Assembly (NCBI RefSeq): GCF_900101855.1
Contig: NZ_FMVC01000009.1
Location: 124,001 to 188,000, forward strand
DNA from: Flavobacterium anhuiense
GTDB lineage: Bacteria; Bacteroidota; Bacteroidia; Flavobacteriales; Flavobacteriaceae
Length of the DNA stretch: 64,000 bases
Direction: 5' to 3'
Each line of letters begins with the position of its first letter. Within the stretch, counting starts at the first letter, position 1. The position numbers and the translations under genes are program-made. The notes below the pieces were generated by a model. That model was not told where the DNA came from and made no database searches. It saw nothing but the letters and a program-made list of their open reading frames with translations. Positions 1 to 8,546 of this stretch are shown one piece after another.

Positions 1-196
1 GAATGGTTTAGTAGCTTGCCTAGACTCTTCGAAGTGCTCAATTGAAAAGCAAATGTATTTGACTTTGAGCAATTTTTATTTTTAGATATCAATTTCCTTT
101 GCTAGCGAAAAGTCCGATCGTAAACATACGAGTATAAATTTTTAGTTTTGGTTATCTAGTTTATAATGAATAAATTAGAGGTTTGAAGTTGTAATA

Positions 197-1000
197 ATGA
201 CAAAAGCACAAGAAGAAGTAATTTGGATAACTGGCGCTTCATCTGGCATTGGAAAATCAATGGCTTTTGAATGCGTAAGATTAGGATATAAAGTAGTTCT
301 TTCTTCAAGACGTGAAGAACTATTGGATAAAGTTGCTGACACGATTAGACAATCAGGCGGAGAAGCATTGGTAATTCCTTGTGATATAATGGAAGAAGCT
401 TCTATTGAAAATGCAGTCCAACAAATTATTAAAGATTGGGGACGTTTGGATGTGGTTGTAGCTAATGCTGGTTTTGGCATTTCTGGAAGTATCGAAAATC
501 TAACAGCCAAAGATTGGAATAGGCAATTGCAAGGCAATGTTACAGGATTAGCCTTAACGGTAAAATATGCATTGCCACATTTAAAGAAAAACAAAGGAAG
601 AATTGGTTTGGTCGGAAGCGTAGGTGCTTATCTTCCTAATCCTAATGTTGGTGCATACGGTGCTTCAAAAGCTGCTGTAAATTCTATTGGTCAGACTTTG
701 CAGGTTGAATTAATGGGAACAGGTGTGAGTTGTACTACGTTGCATCCCGGATTTGTGGTTTCTGAAATTGCAAGAATTGACAATGACGGAATTTGGTATC
801 CAGAACAGTCAGATCCACGACCGTCAAATTTAATGTGGCCGACAGATAAAGCGGCGAAGGTGATGATAAGTGCTATTTTGAAACGAAAGAGAAATTACAT
901 TTTTACAGGTCATGGTAAACTGGCTGTCTGGTTGCAGAGATGGTTTCCTGGAGTGATGAGATCTATAATTTCAAAAGGTTCAAAGCCTGTTTATAATTAA
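197..1000 (+). CDS. SDR-family NAD(P)-dependent oxidoreductase
   Basis: Classical short-chain dehydrogenase/reductase of 267 residues. The nucleotide-binding glycine motif TGASSGIG is at residues 12-19, the NAG motif at 90-92, the catalytic Ser at about 141 and the YxxxK pair at Tyr154 and Lys158, so all catalytic residues are present. SDRs of this shape reduce or oxidise alcohol/ketone groups with NAD(P)H; the substrate cannot be read from sequence. There is no signal peptide, so it is cytosolic. The C-terminal basic stretch (KRKRNYIFTGHGKLAVWLQRW) resembles the tail of SDRs that sit against membranes and act on lipids, but that is inference. The gene is followed after 87 bp by a small NTF2-like gene on the same strand. 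Family assignment is firm; function is open. Confidence 0.9.
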   Translation: MTKAQEEVIWITGASSGIGKSMAFECVRLGYKVVLSSRREELLDKVADTIRQSGGEALVIPCDIMEEASIENAVQQIIKDWGRLDVVVANAGFGISGSIENLTAKDWNRQLQGNVTGLALTVKYALPHLKKNKGRIGLVGSVGAYLPNPNVGAYGASKAAVNSIGQTLQVELMGTGVSCTTLHPGFVVSEIARIDNDGIWYPEQSDPRPSNLMWPTDKAAKVMISAILKRKRNYIFTGHGKLAVWLQRWFPGVMRSIISKGSKPVYN

Positions 1001-1087
1001 AAAGTTGAATTAATCTAGGTTAAAAGAAAGGCTTTGTTTCAATATTAAGCTGAAATTTATGAAATGTCTAATTAACAACGAGATAAT

Positions 1088-1468
1088 ATGGAAGGACAAA
1101 TTATAGAATTGGAAAAAAAATACTGGCAAGGAGTTGAGAATAATGACTACGAAATAGTAAGGAATTTGACATTTTTTCCTTGCATAGTTGCCGGAAAAAA
1201 TGGTATTCAGAGCATCAGCGAGACTGAGTTCAAAAATATGTTTGACTCTGGACAGACCAATAAAATAAAAGTGCTGAACATCTATGATGTAAAAGAAAAG
1301 CTAATTGCCGAAAATACTGCTGTAATAGGGTATTATCTCGATTTTGAGATAGTAGATCAAAGTCAAAAAGCACCTGTAAAATGCGTCTGCACTTCGACTT
1401 GGATTAAAGAGAATAACAATTGGGTGTGTGTGATGCATACAGAAACAGAGCTGGAAATAAAATCGTAA
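1088..1468 (+). CDS. Small NTF2/SnoaL-like (DUF4440-type) protein
   Basis: 126-residue cytosolic protein with the pattern of the NTF2-like cone fold: an N-terminal helix with an LEKKYWQGVENNDYEIV start, a middle section with alternating strands, and a C-terminal strand with TSTWIKENNNWVCVMHTET, which matches the usual W...W.cvh.s ending of DUF4440/SnoaL-like proteins. Members are either small hydrolases/isomerases or ligand-binding proteins; no catalytic set is obvious here. It lies 87 bp downstream of the SDR gene and may be co-transcribed with it. Family placement is moderately sure, function unknown. Confidence 0.7.
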   Translation: MEGQIIELEKKYWQGVENNDYEIVRNLTFFPCIVAGKNGIQSISETEFKNMFDSGQTNKIKVLNIYDVKEKLIAENTAVIGYYLDFEIVDQSQKAPVKCVCTSTWIKENNNWVCVMHTETELEIKS

Positions 1469-1506
1469 TTTAGTATTGCTTTTAATAATGAAATTAACCG
1501 CATTTT

Positions 1507-1761
1507 ATGGGTACGACATTCAATTATGAAATTTATTTTGACAAAAAAATGACAGATGAAGAATCAACAGCATTCTGTAATTTAATGGAAGAAGCGACGA
1601 CTAGTCCTAAACTGATAATTTGGCAAGCGGTTGGTGAAGATTTTGTGAAAGGATTTGTAGAATATGGTTTTAGTGGAATGGATAAAGAAAATTCGATAAA
1701 ATATTTTATTGAACAAATCAATACATTGGATTATAAGCTTGAAATAAAAAATTGTAATTGA
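1507..1761 (+). CDS. Hypothetical 84-residue protein
   Basis: Small acidic soluble protein that I do not recognise. It begins 38 bp after the stop of the NTF2-like gene on the same strand, and its AT-rich codon use matches the neighbours. The sequence has two short predicted helices (residues 15-30 and 60-73) and the segment SPKLIIWQAVGEDFVKGFVEYG between them; there are no signal peptide, transmembrane segment or metal motif. An antisense reading frame (1533-1721) is only its shadow. It could be the last gene of a three-gene unit beginning at 197. Confidence 0.55.
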   Translation: MGTTFNYEIYFDKKMTDEESTAFCNLMEEATTSPKLIIWQAVGEDFVKGFVEYGFSGMDKENSIKYFIEQINTLDYKLEIKNCN

Positions 1762-1840
1762 GGTAGCGTTCGTCTGTTTCTCCCGTTGCTAGCACTAGTG
1801 TCACGCTTGTGAACACAACGAGTATAAAAGTTATAAAAAC

Positions 1841-1890
1841 AAAAAAGCTCCAGATTTCTCTGAAGCTTTTTTGTTTAGTAGCGGGAAGCA
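1841..1890. repeat. Orphan tRNA-fMet terminator hairpin with short tRNA remnant
   Basis: Positions 1841-1872 form the hairpin AGCTCC...GAAGCT with A-run and T-run flanks. This is nearly the same sequence as the hairpin downstream of the functional initiator tRNA at 3400-3472. It is followed at 1879-1887 by TAGCGGGAA, the first bases of the same tRNA read on this strand, after which similarity stops. This is a decayed copy of the tRNA 3' flank. It may still act as a terminator for the three-gene cluster ending at 1761. Confidence 0.7.
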
Positions 1891-1995
1891 TTCAAATATC
1901 TAACCAATTTTTTGGAGATTTTTATGAAGTTATAATAGTGTAGTTTAATTTTGATATTATTGTTTGTTACTTTATTAGTAAATGAAAAAATCATC

Positions 1996-2003
1996 TACTT
2001 TTG
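1996..2003 (+). promoter_or_regulatory. -7 box of gene at 2029
   Basis: TACTTTTG fits the Bacteroidota -7 consensus TAnnTTTG and lies 25 bp before the start codon at 2029. No convincing -33 TTG is seen at the expected 19-21 bp distance, so the call is moderate. Confidence 0.45.
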
Positions 2004-2028
2004 AAAAATAATAATTTTAAAGCTAAAA

Positions 2029-3102
2029 ATGAAAAATATTTTTTTAATATCAATAGTTGTATTTCTTACTTCATTTAAATCTACTGAGACAGATTCATAT
2101 TTGAATTTCGATTATGAAGTAAAATATTTAATTAATAAAAGAGAATGTTCTGTTTTTATATGCAAATCAAATCCAAAAGATTTTTTTATAATTTATGATA
2201 AATCGTATTTGTTTGATCTTTTGCGAAATGATAATTTATTTAAAATAAGTTTCACTAAAAATGAAATTGATTATGATTTATCTAAATATCAACCATCATC
2301 AAAAAATGCATTTACTGAAATAGTTGAAACTAAAGAAACAAAAAATATAGGAGGAATAGTTTGTACTAAATTTATCGGAGAGATAAAATCTAGAGATTTT
2401 CAAACCATTGAAGTTTTTATTGCAAAAAACAATAAAATCAACAATGTTAATTTTTTGACTATTCACGGTGTTAAAGTTAATTCTGAGGTCAAAGGTTTAA
2501 TTGTAGAAATAAATAAGGTAAATAATAAAACGAAAGAAATTAAATCGGACTTATCATTAAAGGATTTTAATAAAAATGAAAAATCTTTAAAAATTAATGA
2601 TGAGATCTTAAATAAAATGGTCTACAAAAATAAAGTAGATTCTGAATTGCTTAAAAGAGAGTGGGATAAAGAAATAAGCGGTGGTAATAATGGTGTTTCT
2701 ATTTCTGTTGAAGATGCTATTGTTCTCAATGACGCTGCTTCGGGTAATAAAAATCAATTAATATCTCGAAATAAGAGCGATGAAAATAAACAGAAGTACA
2801 TAAATATTGCTGAACGAAATCATAAATATTTTAGGTTTAAAGATGGAAATTGGGATCAGTATGTCGCAGCCAATTTTAAGTTTACAGCAAAACTTGCTAG
2901 TGGATCTACTTATAATTTTAAAGCATATTGCACAATTTCTAAAGATGGAATTATTACAAAAATAACTGATGTACAGCCAGAAGAATATAGAGAAGAGTAT
3001 ACTAATTTTTTAAATTCTGTAAAGGACAAGTGGTTTCCTGATGAAGAGTACGGGGAAAAAGTTGAAAGTTCATATTATATTTCAGCAAAAATTGTCAAAT
3101 AA
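2029..3102 (+). CDS. Secreted hypothetical protein
   Basis: 357 residues, starting with a short signal peptide (MKNIFLISIVVFLTSFKS) with no lipobox cysteine, so the mature protein is probably periplasmic. Very AT-rich (Lys/Asn/Ile-rich), more so than most neighbours. I recognise no family. The N-terminal half (residues 20-170) alternates short strands and resembles GLPGLI-type secreted proteins of Bacteroidota only in style. The C-terminal 100 residues (from about 255: ERNHKYFRFKDGNWDQYVAA) look like a separate compact domain and end without a sorting signal. It stands alone with its own -7 box at 1996, is followed by tRNA debris, and may be a strain-specific gene. Confidence 0.65.
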   Translation: MKNIFLISIVVFLTSFKSTETDSYLNFDYEVKYLINKRECSVFICKSNPKDFFIIYDKSYLFDLLRNDNLFKISFTKNEIDYDLSKYQPSSKNAFTEIVETKETKNIGGIVCTKFIGEIKSRDFQTIEVFIAKNNKINNVNFLTIHGVKVNSEVKGLIVEINKVNNKTKEIKSDLSLKDFNKNEKSLKINDEILNKMVYKNKVDSELLKREWDKEISGGNNGVSISVEDAIVLNDAASGNKNQLISRNKSDENKQKYINIAERNHKYFRFKDGNWDQYVAANFKFTAKLASGSTYNFKAYCTISKDGIITKITDVQPEEYREEYTNFLNSVKDKWFPDEEYGEKVESSYYISAKIVK

Positions 3103-3251
3103 AATAATGTAATACCATTTGAAATTTATACAGATAAAAAATAAACCTTGCTGTTCGAAGTGCACTTATGAAAAGCTGTGCGAATGTCTCCTGACTTCGC
3201 ATCCATAACCGGATCAATTAACAAACATTATTACAATCAAAATAAAAATAC
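3103..3251. other. Intergenic stretch with weak similarity to window start
   Basis: No reading frame is credible. Around 3152-3178 the sequence TTCGAAGTGCAC..ATGAAAAGC resembles 27-52 of this window (TTCGAAGTGCTC..TTGAAAAGC), suggesting a decayed dispersed repeat. Nothing else is recognised. Confidence 0.3.
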
Positions 3252-3345
3252 AAAAGCTCCAGATTTCTCTGAAGCTTTTCGTCTGTGTAGCGGGAACAGG
3301 ACTCGAACCTGTGTCCGCGGCGGCGGATATGAGCTCGACGAACCG
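3252..3345 (-). pseudogene. Truncated, degenerate tRNA-fMet copy with its terminator
   Basis: The hairpin at 3252-3279 matches the tRNA-fMet terminator family. From 3288 the sequence repeats the first 26 bases of the tRNA gene at 3400 exactly (3' acceptor strand and T arm on the minus strand), then diverges across the variable and anticodon region. A recognisable TATGAGC.CGACGA block (anticodon CAT context) remains, and the D arm and 5' acceptor strand are gone. The anticodon stem no longer pairs, so it cannot be a functional tRNA. The spacer GTCTGTG between hairpin and tRNA matches the distant copy at 36385-36391 rather than the neighbour at 3400. Confidence 0.75.
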
Positions 3346-3360
3346 TAAAGATTTAAAAAC

Positions 3361-3394
3361 AAAAAAAGCTCCAGATTTCTCTGAAGCTTTTTTT
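3361..3394 (-). terminator. Terminator of tRNA-fMet (first copy)
   Basis: Hairpin AAAGCTCC...GAAGCTTT flanked by an A-run and a T-run, 5 bp beyond the 3' end of the minus-strand tRNA at 3400. Intrinsic terminator by structure. Confidence 0.75.
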
Positions 3395-3399
3395 CTTAG

Positions 3400-3472
3400 T
3401 AGCGGGAACAGGACTCGAACCTGTGACCTTCGGGTTATGAGCCCGACGAGCTGCCTACTGCTCTATCCCGCG
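3400..3472 (-). tRNA. Initiator tRNA-fMet (anticodon CAT), copy 1
   Basis: 73-nt cloverleaf on the minus strand. It is read as initiator rather than elongator Met because bases 1 and 72 (C and T) cannot pair and the anticodon stem carries the three consecutive G-C pairs (GGG/CCC) that mark initiator tRNAs. The anticodon loop is CTCATAA with CAT. The 3' CCA is not encoded (ACT follows), so it is added after transcription. It is identical base for base to a second copy at 36392-36464; identity continues through the promoter -7 box. Confidence 0.93.
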
Positions 3473-3484
3473 ATGTTTCGGGTG

Positions 3485-3515
3485 CAAAGATACACACTAA
3501 ATACGGTTATGCAAA
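3485..3515 (-). promoter_or_regulatory. Promoter of tRNA-fMet copy 1
   Basis: On the minus strand, TTTGC (3511-3515) and TATCTTTG (3485-3492) are separated by 18 bp. This is a near-consensus Bacteroidota sigma-A promoter (TTTGC / TAnnTTTG), with the -7 box 12 bp before tRNA base 1. Confidence 0.8.
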
Positions 3516-3563
3516 TAATTTTTGTACTTTATTTTCTATAATTTCTAAAAGAGACGATTTTTC

Positions 3564-4088
3564 TTAGACTTTATAATCCAATAATTCCTGGTAAACGTTT
3601 CCGTTTAAGCCTAGTAGCAAGCCAAATGCAGGTTCGGTTTTTATGCCGCTTTCTTTCAGTTTTATAATCTCTAATCTAAAGTTTTCGTCTTTAGAACGCA
3701 GAATTTGGTCTTCAATTACCATATGTCTGTAGCCATTTTGAAGTTCTGTAGGGATATTTTGCCCGAAGATTTCGATTTCAAAAGCCTCAATAAAGAAGTT
3801 TGCTACTATTGATTCTTGATTATCAATTACAATTTCTCGAATCGAAAAACGGTTTTCCTTTTCAAATAGATATTTAATTCTCTCAATAAAATCGGATTTA
3901 TTTTTCCAATAACAGACAATATCCAAATCACTGTTTTTGACATCAATATTTATCGGAATCGTGCCAACTAAAATAGGATCAAATTCGGCAAGATTTTCCA
4001 AAATATGATGTTTGGTCAAAATATGAAATGCCGCATGCTGTTTTGAATTTCCCGTTTTTAAATACGATATGTCTCTGAAATTAATCAT
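3564..4088 (-). CDS. DUF4269 nucleotidyltransferase-fold protein
   Basis: 174-residue cytosolic protein. Residues 34-60 (AEFDPILVGTIPINIDVKNSDLDIVC) carry the G-T...D-L-D pattern of the nucleotidyltransferase superfamily and match what I know of DUF4269, whose N-terminus typically reads as here (RDISYLKTGN). Family function is unknown; the fold suggests nucleotide transfer to a small molecule or macromolecule. The start codon overlaps the last 8 bp of the upstream glycosyltransferase gene, so the two are translationally coupled. No catalytic third Asp can be placed with confidence. Confidence 0.8.
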   Translation of the reverse strand: MINFRDISYLKTGNSKQHAAFHILTKHHILENLAEFDPILVGTIPINIDVKNSDLDIVCYWKNKSDFIERIKYLFEKENRFSIREIVIDNQESIVANFFIEAFEIEIFGQNIPTELQNGYRHMVIEDQILRSKDENFRLEIIKLKESGIKTEPAFGLLLGLNGNVYQELLDYKV

Positions 4089-5613
4089 TTATGATCTTAT
4101 TTTTTTCTTCGTTGATTTCCTGCTCTAATCTTTTATTGATGTCAATTTTAGCATTCGTAAAAACAAAAATTCTAGCGCGGTATCCTCTAGCATATTGATT
4201 TGTAACTTCACCACCAATAACTGAAGATTCAAAATACGGACTCGTTTCTTTCATTTCTTTATCGTTTTCTTCAAAATCCTTAACGCGAATCAAGTTTTTG
4301 TATCTAATGCTGAGGTCAAACCAATTGAGATAATCAGCGTTGAAAGAAACAGCTTTTATTCCTTTTTTAGTATAATAATTAATTGCTCCGGCTTGTCCGT
4401 AATTATCGCAGATGACAATAGTTTCTTTTTGGTTGGGCAGTAACGCGTAGAGCGAATCTGTTTTTCTGGCTAATTCTTTCCAACCCAGCATATCGGCAAA
4501 ATCTTGAGGCAAATGATGGTCTTTACCATCTTCCCAACGAAGCATTCCCATTTTTTTGTATTTCTCTGAATGCGCTACAATATATTCAGGACTTTTATTT
4601 GGAAAGGCAATATCATACATCGGAATAAAAAACAATATCGGAATCAAGATAAAAACAGGTTTCAGAAAACGTTTCCATCCGTTGTTTAAGATTTGAGATA
4701 AAAATACAGCTCCAAAAGCAATGTAAATTGGATATAATCCGATTGCGTAATACGCTTTTGCTTTAAAATAAATAAAAATTAATAGTGTGAAAACAAACGT
4801 CCCAAAAAAGAGCTGGTATTTTTTGAAAGGCTGATACAGTAAAACCGCATAAAGTCCAGCTAAAATCACCAATAAGCCACCAATAAAAAAGAGAATTTGT
4901 TCTTTTAGGAAATTGGCTCTATCGACATTCACCAATTGGGTTTCTGCCAATTCTTTCATGTGGTGCACAATCGGAAAATGATTGCTGTACTGCCAATAAA
5001 GATTTGGCAGAATTAATATTAAACCTAAAATCAAGGCAAAATAAAACTCTTTTTTTGCGAGTATTTTTCGCTGTTGTGAAAGTAAAATGGCTGGAACTAA
5101 TCCGAGGAATAAAAACACAATATTGTACTTGTTCAAGAAGCCAAAGGCGAAAACGACGCCTCCTATAAAGAGCCATTTTGTATTTTCGGCAGTAATGTAC
5201 TGTATTAAAACATAATAAAATGCAGTCCAGCATAAAACGTCAAAAGAGTTTGGCTGATACAGTGTATTTAAACGAAGCAAACACGAAAACAATACACATA
5301 AAGCACCAAGAATTAGAGCATAAAGATTACCTTTTAAAAGTTCTATTGTTTTCCAGACAATCAAAAGCGTCAAGGCGCCAAATAGGGCAGGGAAGAACTT
5401 TACCCAGAAAACCGAATTTCCAAGCAGCAGAATAAGATACGAAAACCAAGAAGTGACAGGTGGAACCGATAAATAGCCCCAAGCCAAATGATTTGCCTGA
5501 TCGAGATGCAAATATTCATCACGCTGCAAATCGTATTCTGGACTAATTAAAACATATTGTAGAATGAATTTTAAAATAATAAACCCAATTAAAATAAATG
5601 TTTTTTTGTTCAT
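4081..5613 (-). CDS. GT-C membrane glycosyltransferase (GT39/ArnT-like)
   Basis: 510-residue multispanning inner-membrane protein. The first lumenal loop after transmembrane helix 1 has LQRDEYLHLDQANHLAWGY, the acidic DE pair typical of dolichyl-phosphate-mannose/ArnT-like GT-C enzymes that use polyprenyl-phosphate sugars. About eleven hydrophobic helices follow up to residue 340, then a soluble C-terminal region of about 160 residues facing the periplasm. The likely role is transfer of a lipid-linked sugar to protein, glycan or lipid A at the outer face of the inner membrane; the acceptor is unknown. The gene overlaps the DUF4269 gene by 8 bp, forming a two-gene operon. Confidence 0.85.
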   Translation of the reverse strand: MNKKTFILIGFIILKFILQYVLISPEYDLQRDEYLHLDQANHLAWGYLSVPPVTSWFSYLILLLGNSVFWVKFFPALFGALTLLIVWKTIELLKGNLYALILGALCVLFSCLLRLNTLYQPNSFDVLCWTAFYYVLIQYITAENTKWLFIGGVVFAFGFLNKYNIVFLFLGLVPAILLSQQRKILAKKEFYFALILGLILILPNLYWQYSNHFPIVHHMKELAETQLVNVDRANFLKEQILFFIGGLLVILAGLYAVLLYQPFKKYQLFFGTFVFTLLIFIYFKAKAYYAIGLYPIYIAFGAVFLSQILNNGWKRFLKPVFILIPILFFIPMYDIAFPNKSPEYIVAHSEKYKKMGMLRWEDGKDHHLPQDFADMLGWKELARKTDSLYALLPNQKETIVICDNYGQAGAINYYTKKGIKAVSFNADYLNWFDLSIRYKNLIRVKDFEENDKEMKETSPYFESSVIGGEVTNQYARGYRARIFVFTNAKIDINKRLEQEINEEKNKIIND

Positions 5614-5841
5614 GCAGATTTTGGTTATGTTGGTTTTGGCTTTTGTGTTGTAATTGGTTTCAAGTCAACACATAATTCTGTAGCTAAGATAGAACTTATT
5701 TTGATTTTTGAATAGTATGAATGTTTCTTGTTGGAACTGTGTAAAATACAGATTATTAGATATTTATGGTTTTGGAATGTCAATTGAATTTACATTTTTA
5801 TTACCTTTAGTATCAAGCAAATAACTTTAAAAGAAAATACC

Positions 5842-6261
5842 ATGAAAAAGAAATTATTTATTTTAGTTGTCTTTTTGGGGACAATTTCATTTGCAAATGC
5901 ACAAAGTATAGGAGACGTAACAAAGGCGGCCAGTAAGGCTTCAACAACGGCTGTGCCCGCTTTTGATGTTGCTAGTATTGCAAATCAGGTTATGGGAGTT
6001 TTATCTCCAAAATTAAAATTAACCGATGCTCAAAAGCCGATTGTAAATTCCTTGGTAAATGAAACTTTAAATAAAAAGAAGAACATTTTGCCCACAATGG
6101 CCACCGACAAGGCAGGTTATACTTCTAAAATGACGACTACTAGAGAGTCTTTTATATCTAAAATGAAAAAAAATATCAGTCCAACACAATTTGATGCACT
6201 TACCGCTTTATTGCCAAAATCTGCTTCTGCAGTAACACCATTGGCAAAAATGTTGTATTAA
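5842..6261 (+). CDS. Small secreted helical protein
   Basis: 139 residues with a clear signal peptide ending at AQ (MKKKLFILVVFLGTISFANAQ). The mature part is helical and basic, with KLKLTDAQKPIVNSLVNETLNKKK in the middle. It shares an L-x-D-A-Q segment and overall size with the secreted protein at 20044, which suggests, but does not prove, that both belong to a broad Spy/CpxP-like group of small periplasmic helical proteins. A TACCTTTA -7-like box is at 5812-5819. It ends at a strong bidirectional terminator. Confidence 0.65.
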   Translation: MKKKLFILVVFLGTISFANAQSIGDVTKAASKASTTAVPAFDVASIANQVMGVLSPKLKLTDAQKPIVNSLVNETLNKKKNILPTMATDKAGYTSKMTTTRESFISKMKKNISPTQFDALTALLPKSASAVTPLAKMLY

Positions 6262-6274
6262 AATAGTTTAAAAT

Positions 6275-6310
6275 AAAAAAAGCAAAATAGAATTCTATTT
6301 TGCTTTTTTA
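6275..6310. terminator. Bidirectional intrinsic terminator
   Basis: A 17-bp perfect palindrome arm (A-run, GCAAAATAGAA / TTCTATTTTGC, T-run) lies between convergent genes ending at 6261 (+) and 6329 (-). The structure works on both strands. Confidence 0.85.
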
Positions 6311-6328
6311 TTCCAATTTTTCATGGAT

Positions 6329-6874
6329 TTATTCCTCGACAGTCTCAAATTCCATGTGGTCAATTATTTCTGCTTCTGGCTTTTCTGGTTTAGAAGCTTT
6401 TAGGGCATTAAATCTTTCCAACATTTCTGTTTCGCCTTCTTCACCGCTGAAATAAGGGAAAACATCCATAATTGCTGTTTCCGAAATAGCCGGAATGGAA
6501 TATTCGCCCATTGTATTTTTCATTATGTGAAGTGTATTGTCATAAGCTTCGCGAACATCATTGGCCTGAACCAGCATATACATACTAGTTTTTCTTTCTT
6601 TACCGCTTTCTTCATCATAAGCGATTAAAGTGATTTTAGATTTAAACCATCTGTCTGCATTTTCAAAAGGATGAATTTCGGCATAATTTGCCACTTTGAT
6701 AGCCGTGATTTTAAATTCTTCACTGGTATAAGCGGCCATTTCCTCAGTCATTCTTTTTTCAGCTTCTGTATAAGACAAAGCATCCACCAAGTAAGGCTCG
6801 GTTAAAACTTTTTGTCCTCCAGTTTCATCTGTTTTTCTATATTTTACTTTGCATTCGTACCAAACTGCGCTCAT
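6329..6874 (-). CDS. DUF4494 protein
   Basis: 181-residue cytosolic protein. The N-terminus AVWYECKVKYRKTDETGGQK...EPYLVDALSYTEAEKRM is the hallmark start of DUF4494, a family largely confined to Bacteroidota and without known function. The C-terminus is an acidic tail (EKPEAEIIDHMEFETVEE). The protein has many beta-strand segments and no cysteine cluster. The gene is single and closed by the shared terminator at 6275. Confidence 0.85.
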   Translation of the reverse strand: MSAVWYECKVKYRKTDETGGQKVLTEPYLVDALSYTEAEKRMTEEMAAYTSEEFKITAIKVANYAEIHPFENADRWFKSKITLIAYDEESGKERKTSMYMLVQANDVREAYDNTLHIMKNTMGEYSIPAISETAIMDVFPYFSGEEGETEMLERFNALKASKPEKPEAEIIDHMEFETVEE

Positions 6875-7145
6875 CTCTATTTAAATTTTAAGGATGTCAA
6901 AGATAAATTTTACAGCAGAAATAATAGTTAAATCTTTAAATAGATATTCACAATTTTAGATGATTTTAGCTAATGTTTTGAGAGTCTGAAAGTTGTATGT
7001 TTTACAGATAGCTTAGCTTCACTTAGTATGTCTTTTGTGTAAAATGCTGTAAAACAATTAGTTGTTTTTTAAAGAGAGAGGCGTTAGAAAAAATATGAAT
7101 TTTCTTAAATCCAAAAAATCAATTTGTACGTAAGTATCAATAACA
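6875..7145. other. Intergenic region between divergent genes
   Basis: 271 bp, AT-rich, separating divergent genes at 6874 (-) and 7146 (+). I see no consensus -7 box, repeat or RNA structure in it. Confidence 0.3.
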
Positions 7146-7490
7146 ATGGCTGGGAATGGGGCAAATTCAAATGGTATTGGTTTTTGGAGCATATTGAATA
7201 GTATTACATTTCCAGCTATTGTTTTTATAAATGTTAAAAAAGAAGGATTGGGAAAATTAGACGTACAAAAGTTAAAAGAGACTTTAAAATATCTGGAAAG
7301 TAAACAGCGAGAATTAAAAAGACAAAATCAAAATGATACTAGAAGCCTGGAATCGATGATTAAATATTTAAAAAAAGATATGATGGAACAGCACGCTTTA
7401 GCTGATCATCATCAGTTAATTAAACAGGAAATCAAAGACACCGAAACTTTTATCGAAAACGTCAAAAATATCATCAAAATCAATTCATAA
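7146..7490 (+). CDS. Hypothetical protein with coiled-coil region
   Basis: 114 residues. A Gly/Asn-rich N-terminus and a short hydrophobic stretch (FWSILNSITFPAIVFINV, residues 13-30) are followed by a highly charged helical region (residues 38-108) with heptad-like spacing, probably a coiled coil. No family is recognised. The hydrophobic stretch is too short and polar to call a membrane anchor. Codon use fits the genome. It is followed by a convergent gene at 7519 with only 28 bp between. Confidence 0.5.
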   Translation: MAGNGANSNGIGFWSILNSITFPAIVFINVKKEGLGKLDVQKLKETLKYLESKQRELKRQNQNDTRSLESMIKYLKKDMMEQHALADHHQLIKQEIKDTETFIENVKNIIKINS

Positions 7491-7518
7491 GACAGTTTAG
7501 TATTATAGAATTTATTTT

Positions 7519-8457
7519 TTACTCCAATTTGAATTTTTCGTTTCTGCAATCCAAAATCAATTTGTGATTCAGAAAAAGTTTGTTGCCAATCATTCCCTGC
7601 ATCCCCGAGCGTTTCATTAAGAATTTTTGAAGGCTTGACGTGCCTTCAATGTAAGTCACTTCAGATAAATTCAATGTTGTATTTTTAAATTGTATTTTCT
7701 TTTTCGCGGAAGCGGAATAAACGCTCAGAGTGTTTCCCCATGAATTTCCTTTTTCGGTTTTTATCGCACTGTTTTTATTGCGGTATTGTTGCCAGATTTC
7801 TTTTGTTGTAATGAGTTCGTAACCGCTCGTTCCGGTATCGTACAGTAGTTTTAGGTTCTCATTTTCGATAACTGAAGGAATAAGAATTTTACGTTTTTTG
7901 AACTCAAAATCGGTAAAAGCATCTTCTTTAATTTTTTCAATAAACGAACATTGGTTGTTTTTGAAATCTAAAATGGTAATTCGCTTTTCTAATAAATCGG
8001 TTCCGATTGTACCAATTATATTTTCGGCATCTGGATTATCGAAACTGATTTTTTCGCCATAATCTAAAACTTCAAAATCACTTGAAGCCACATTCATTTT
8101 TCCGATTCTAAAAACACTAGAAATGGTATTGTTTTCTGCATCAATTTTAACCTGATTTTGGAATTTTTCAGCAATTGATTCTAATGATTTTTTGTAGAAA
8201 ACAGTAACAGGAGAACCTGAGTCAAACTGCATATGGAATGTTCGATTGATTCCTTTTATTTCTACAGGCAAAAGCAAAGCTGAATGAGAGTTTTCGTCGC
8301 TAGAAATCCATTTTATCGGGATATTTTCGGCAATTCCTGAAATCTTCAAATAGTTTTCTGGTGGAGTGAATTTCTTTTGAAAATAAAAATATCCTCCCAC
8401 CAAGAATAAAACGATAATAACTAAAAATACGGTTGCAATTTTCTTAAACAATTTCAT
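7519..8457 (-). CDS. Membrane-anchored retropepsin-like aspartic protease homologue
   Basis: 312 residues from the Met at 8457, chosen because it directly precedes an N-terminal membrane anchor (MKLFKKIATVFLVIIVLFLVGGYF); an in-frame Met at 8496 would add 13 polar residues before it. Two aspartic-protease-like signatures are visible: FDSGSP at about 78-83 (DSG in place of DTG) and YDTGTSG at about 206-212, each followed by hydrophobic strands, as in a two-lobed pepsin-like fold; the segment IIGTIGTDLLEKRI between them fits the conserved G-x-x-x-L-x strand. The domain would face the periplasm. Bacterial members are poorly characterised. The DSG variant still keeps the Asp, so activity is possible. 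Confidence 0.75.
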   Translation of the reverse strand: MKLFKKIATVFLVIIVLFLVGGYFYFQKKFTPPENYLKISGIAENIPIKWISSDENSHSALLLPVEIKGINRTFHMQFDSGSPVTVFYKKSLESIAEKFQNQVKIDAENNTISSVFRIGKMNVASSDFEVLDYGEKISFDNPDAENIIGTIGTDLLEKRITILDFKNNQCSFIEKIKEDAFTDFEFKKRKILIPSVIENENLKLLYDTGTSGYELITTKEIWQQYRNKNSAIKTEKGNSWGNTLSVYSASAKKKIQFKNTTLNLSEVTYIEGTSSLQKFLMKRSGMQGMIGNKLFLNHKLILDCRNEKFKLE

Positions 8458-8546
8458 GGTCTGTTTTTTTCTGCAAGATTCGGATTTCGTTTCCAATTTT
8501 TGTGCAAAAACAATACGACAGTTTTACGTCATTTTCATGACTTGTG

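Noticed and set aside
3311..3541. Reading frame of 76 codons on the plus strand
   Set aside because: It is the antisense translation of the tRNA-fMet pseudogene and gene (the SGNRTRTCDLRVMSPTSC-type peptide is a well-known false protein from tRNA genes).
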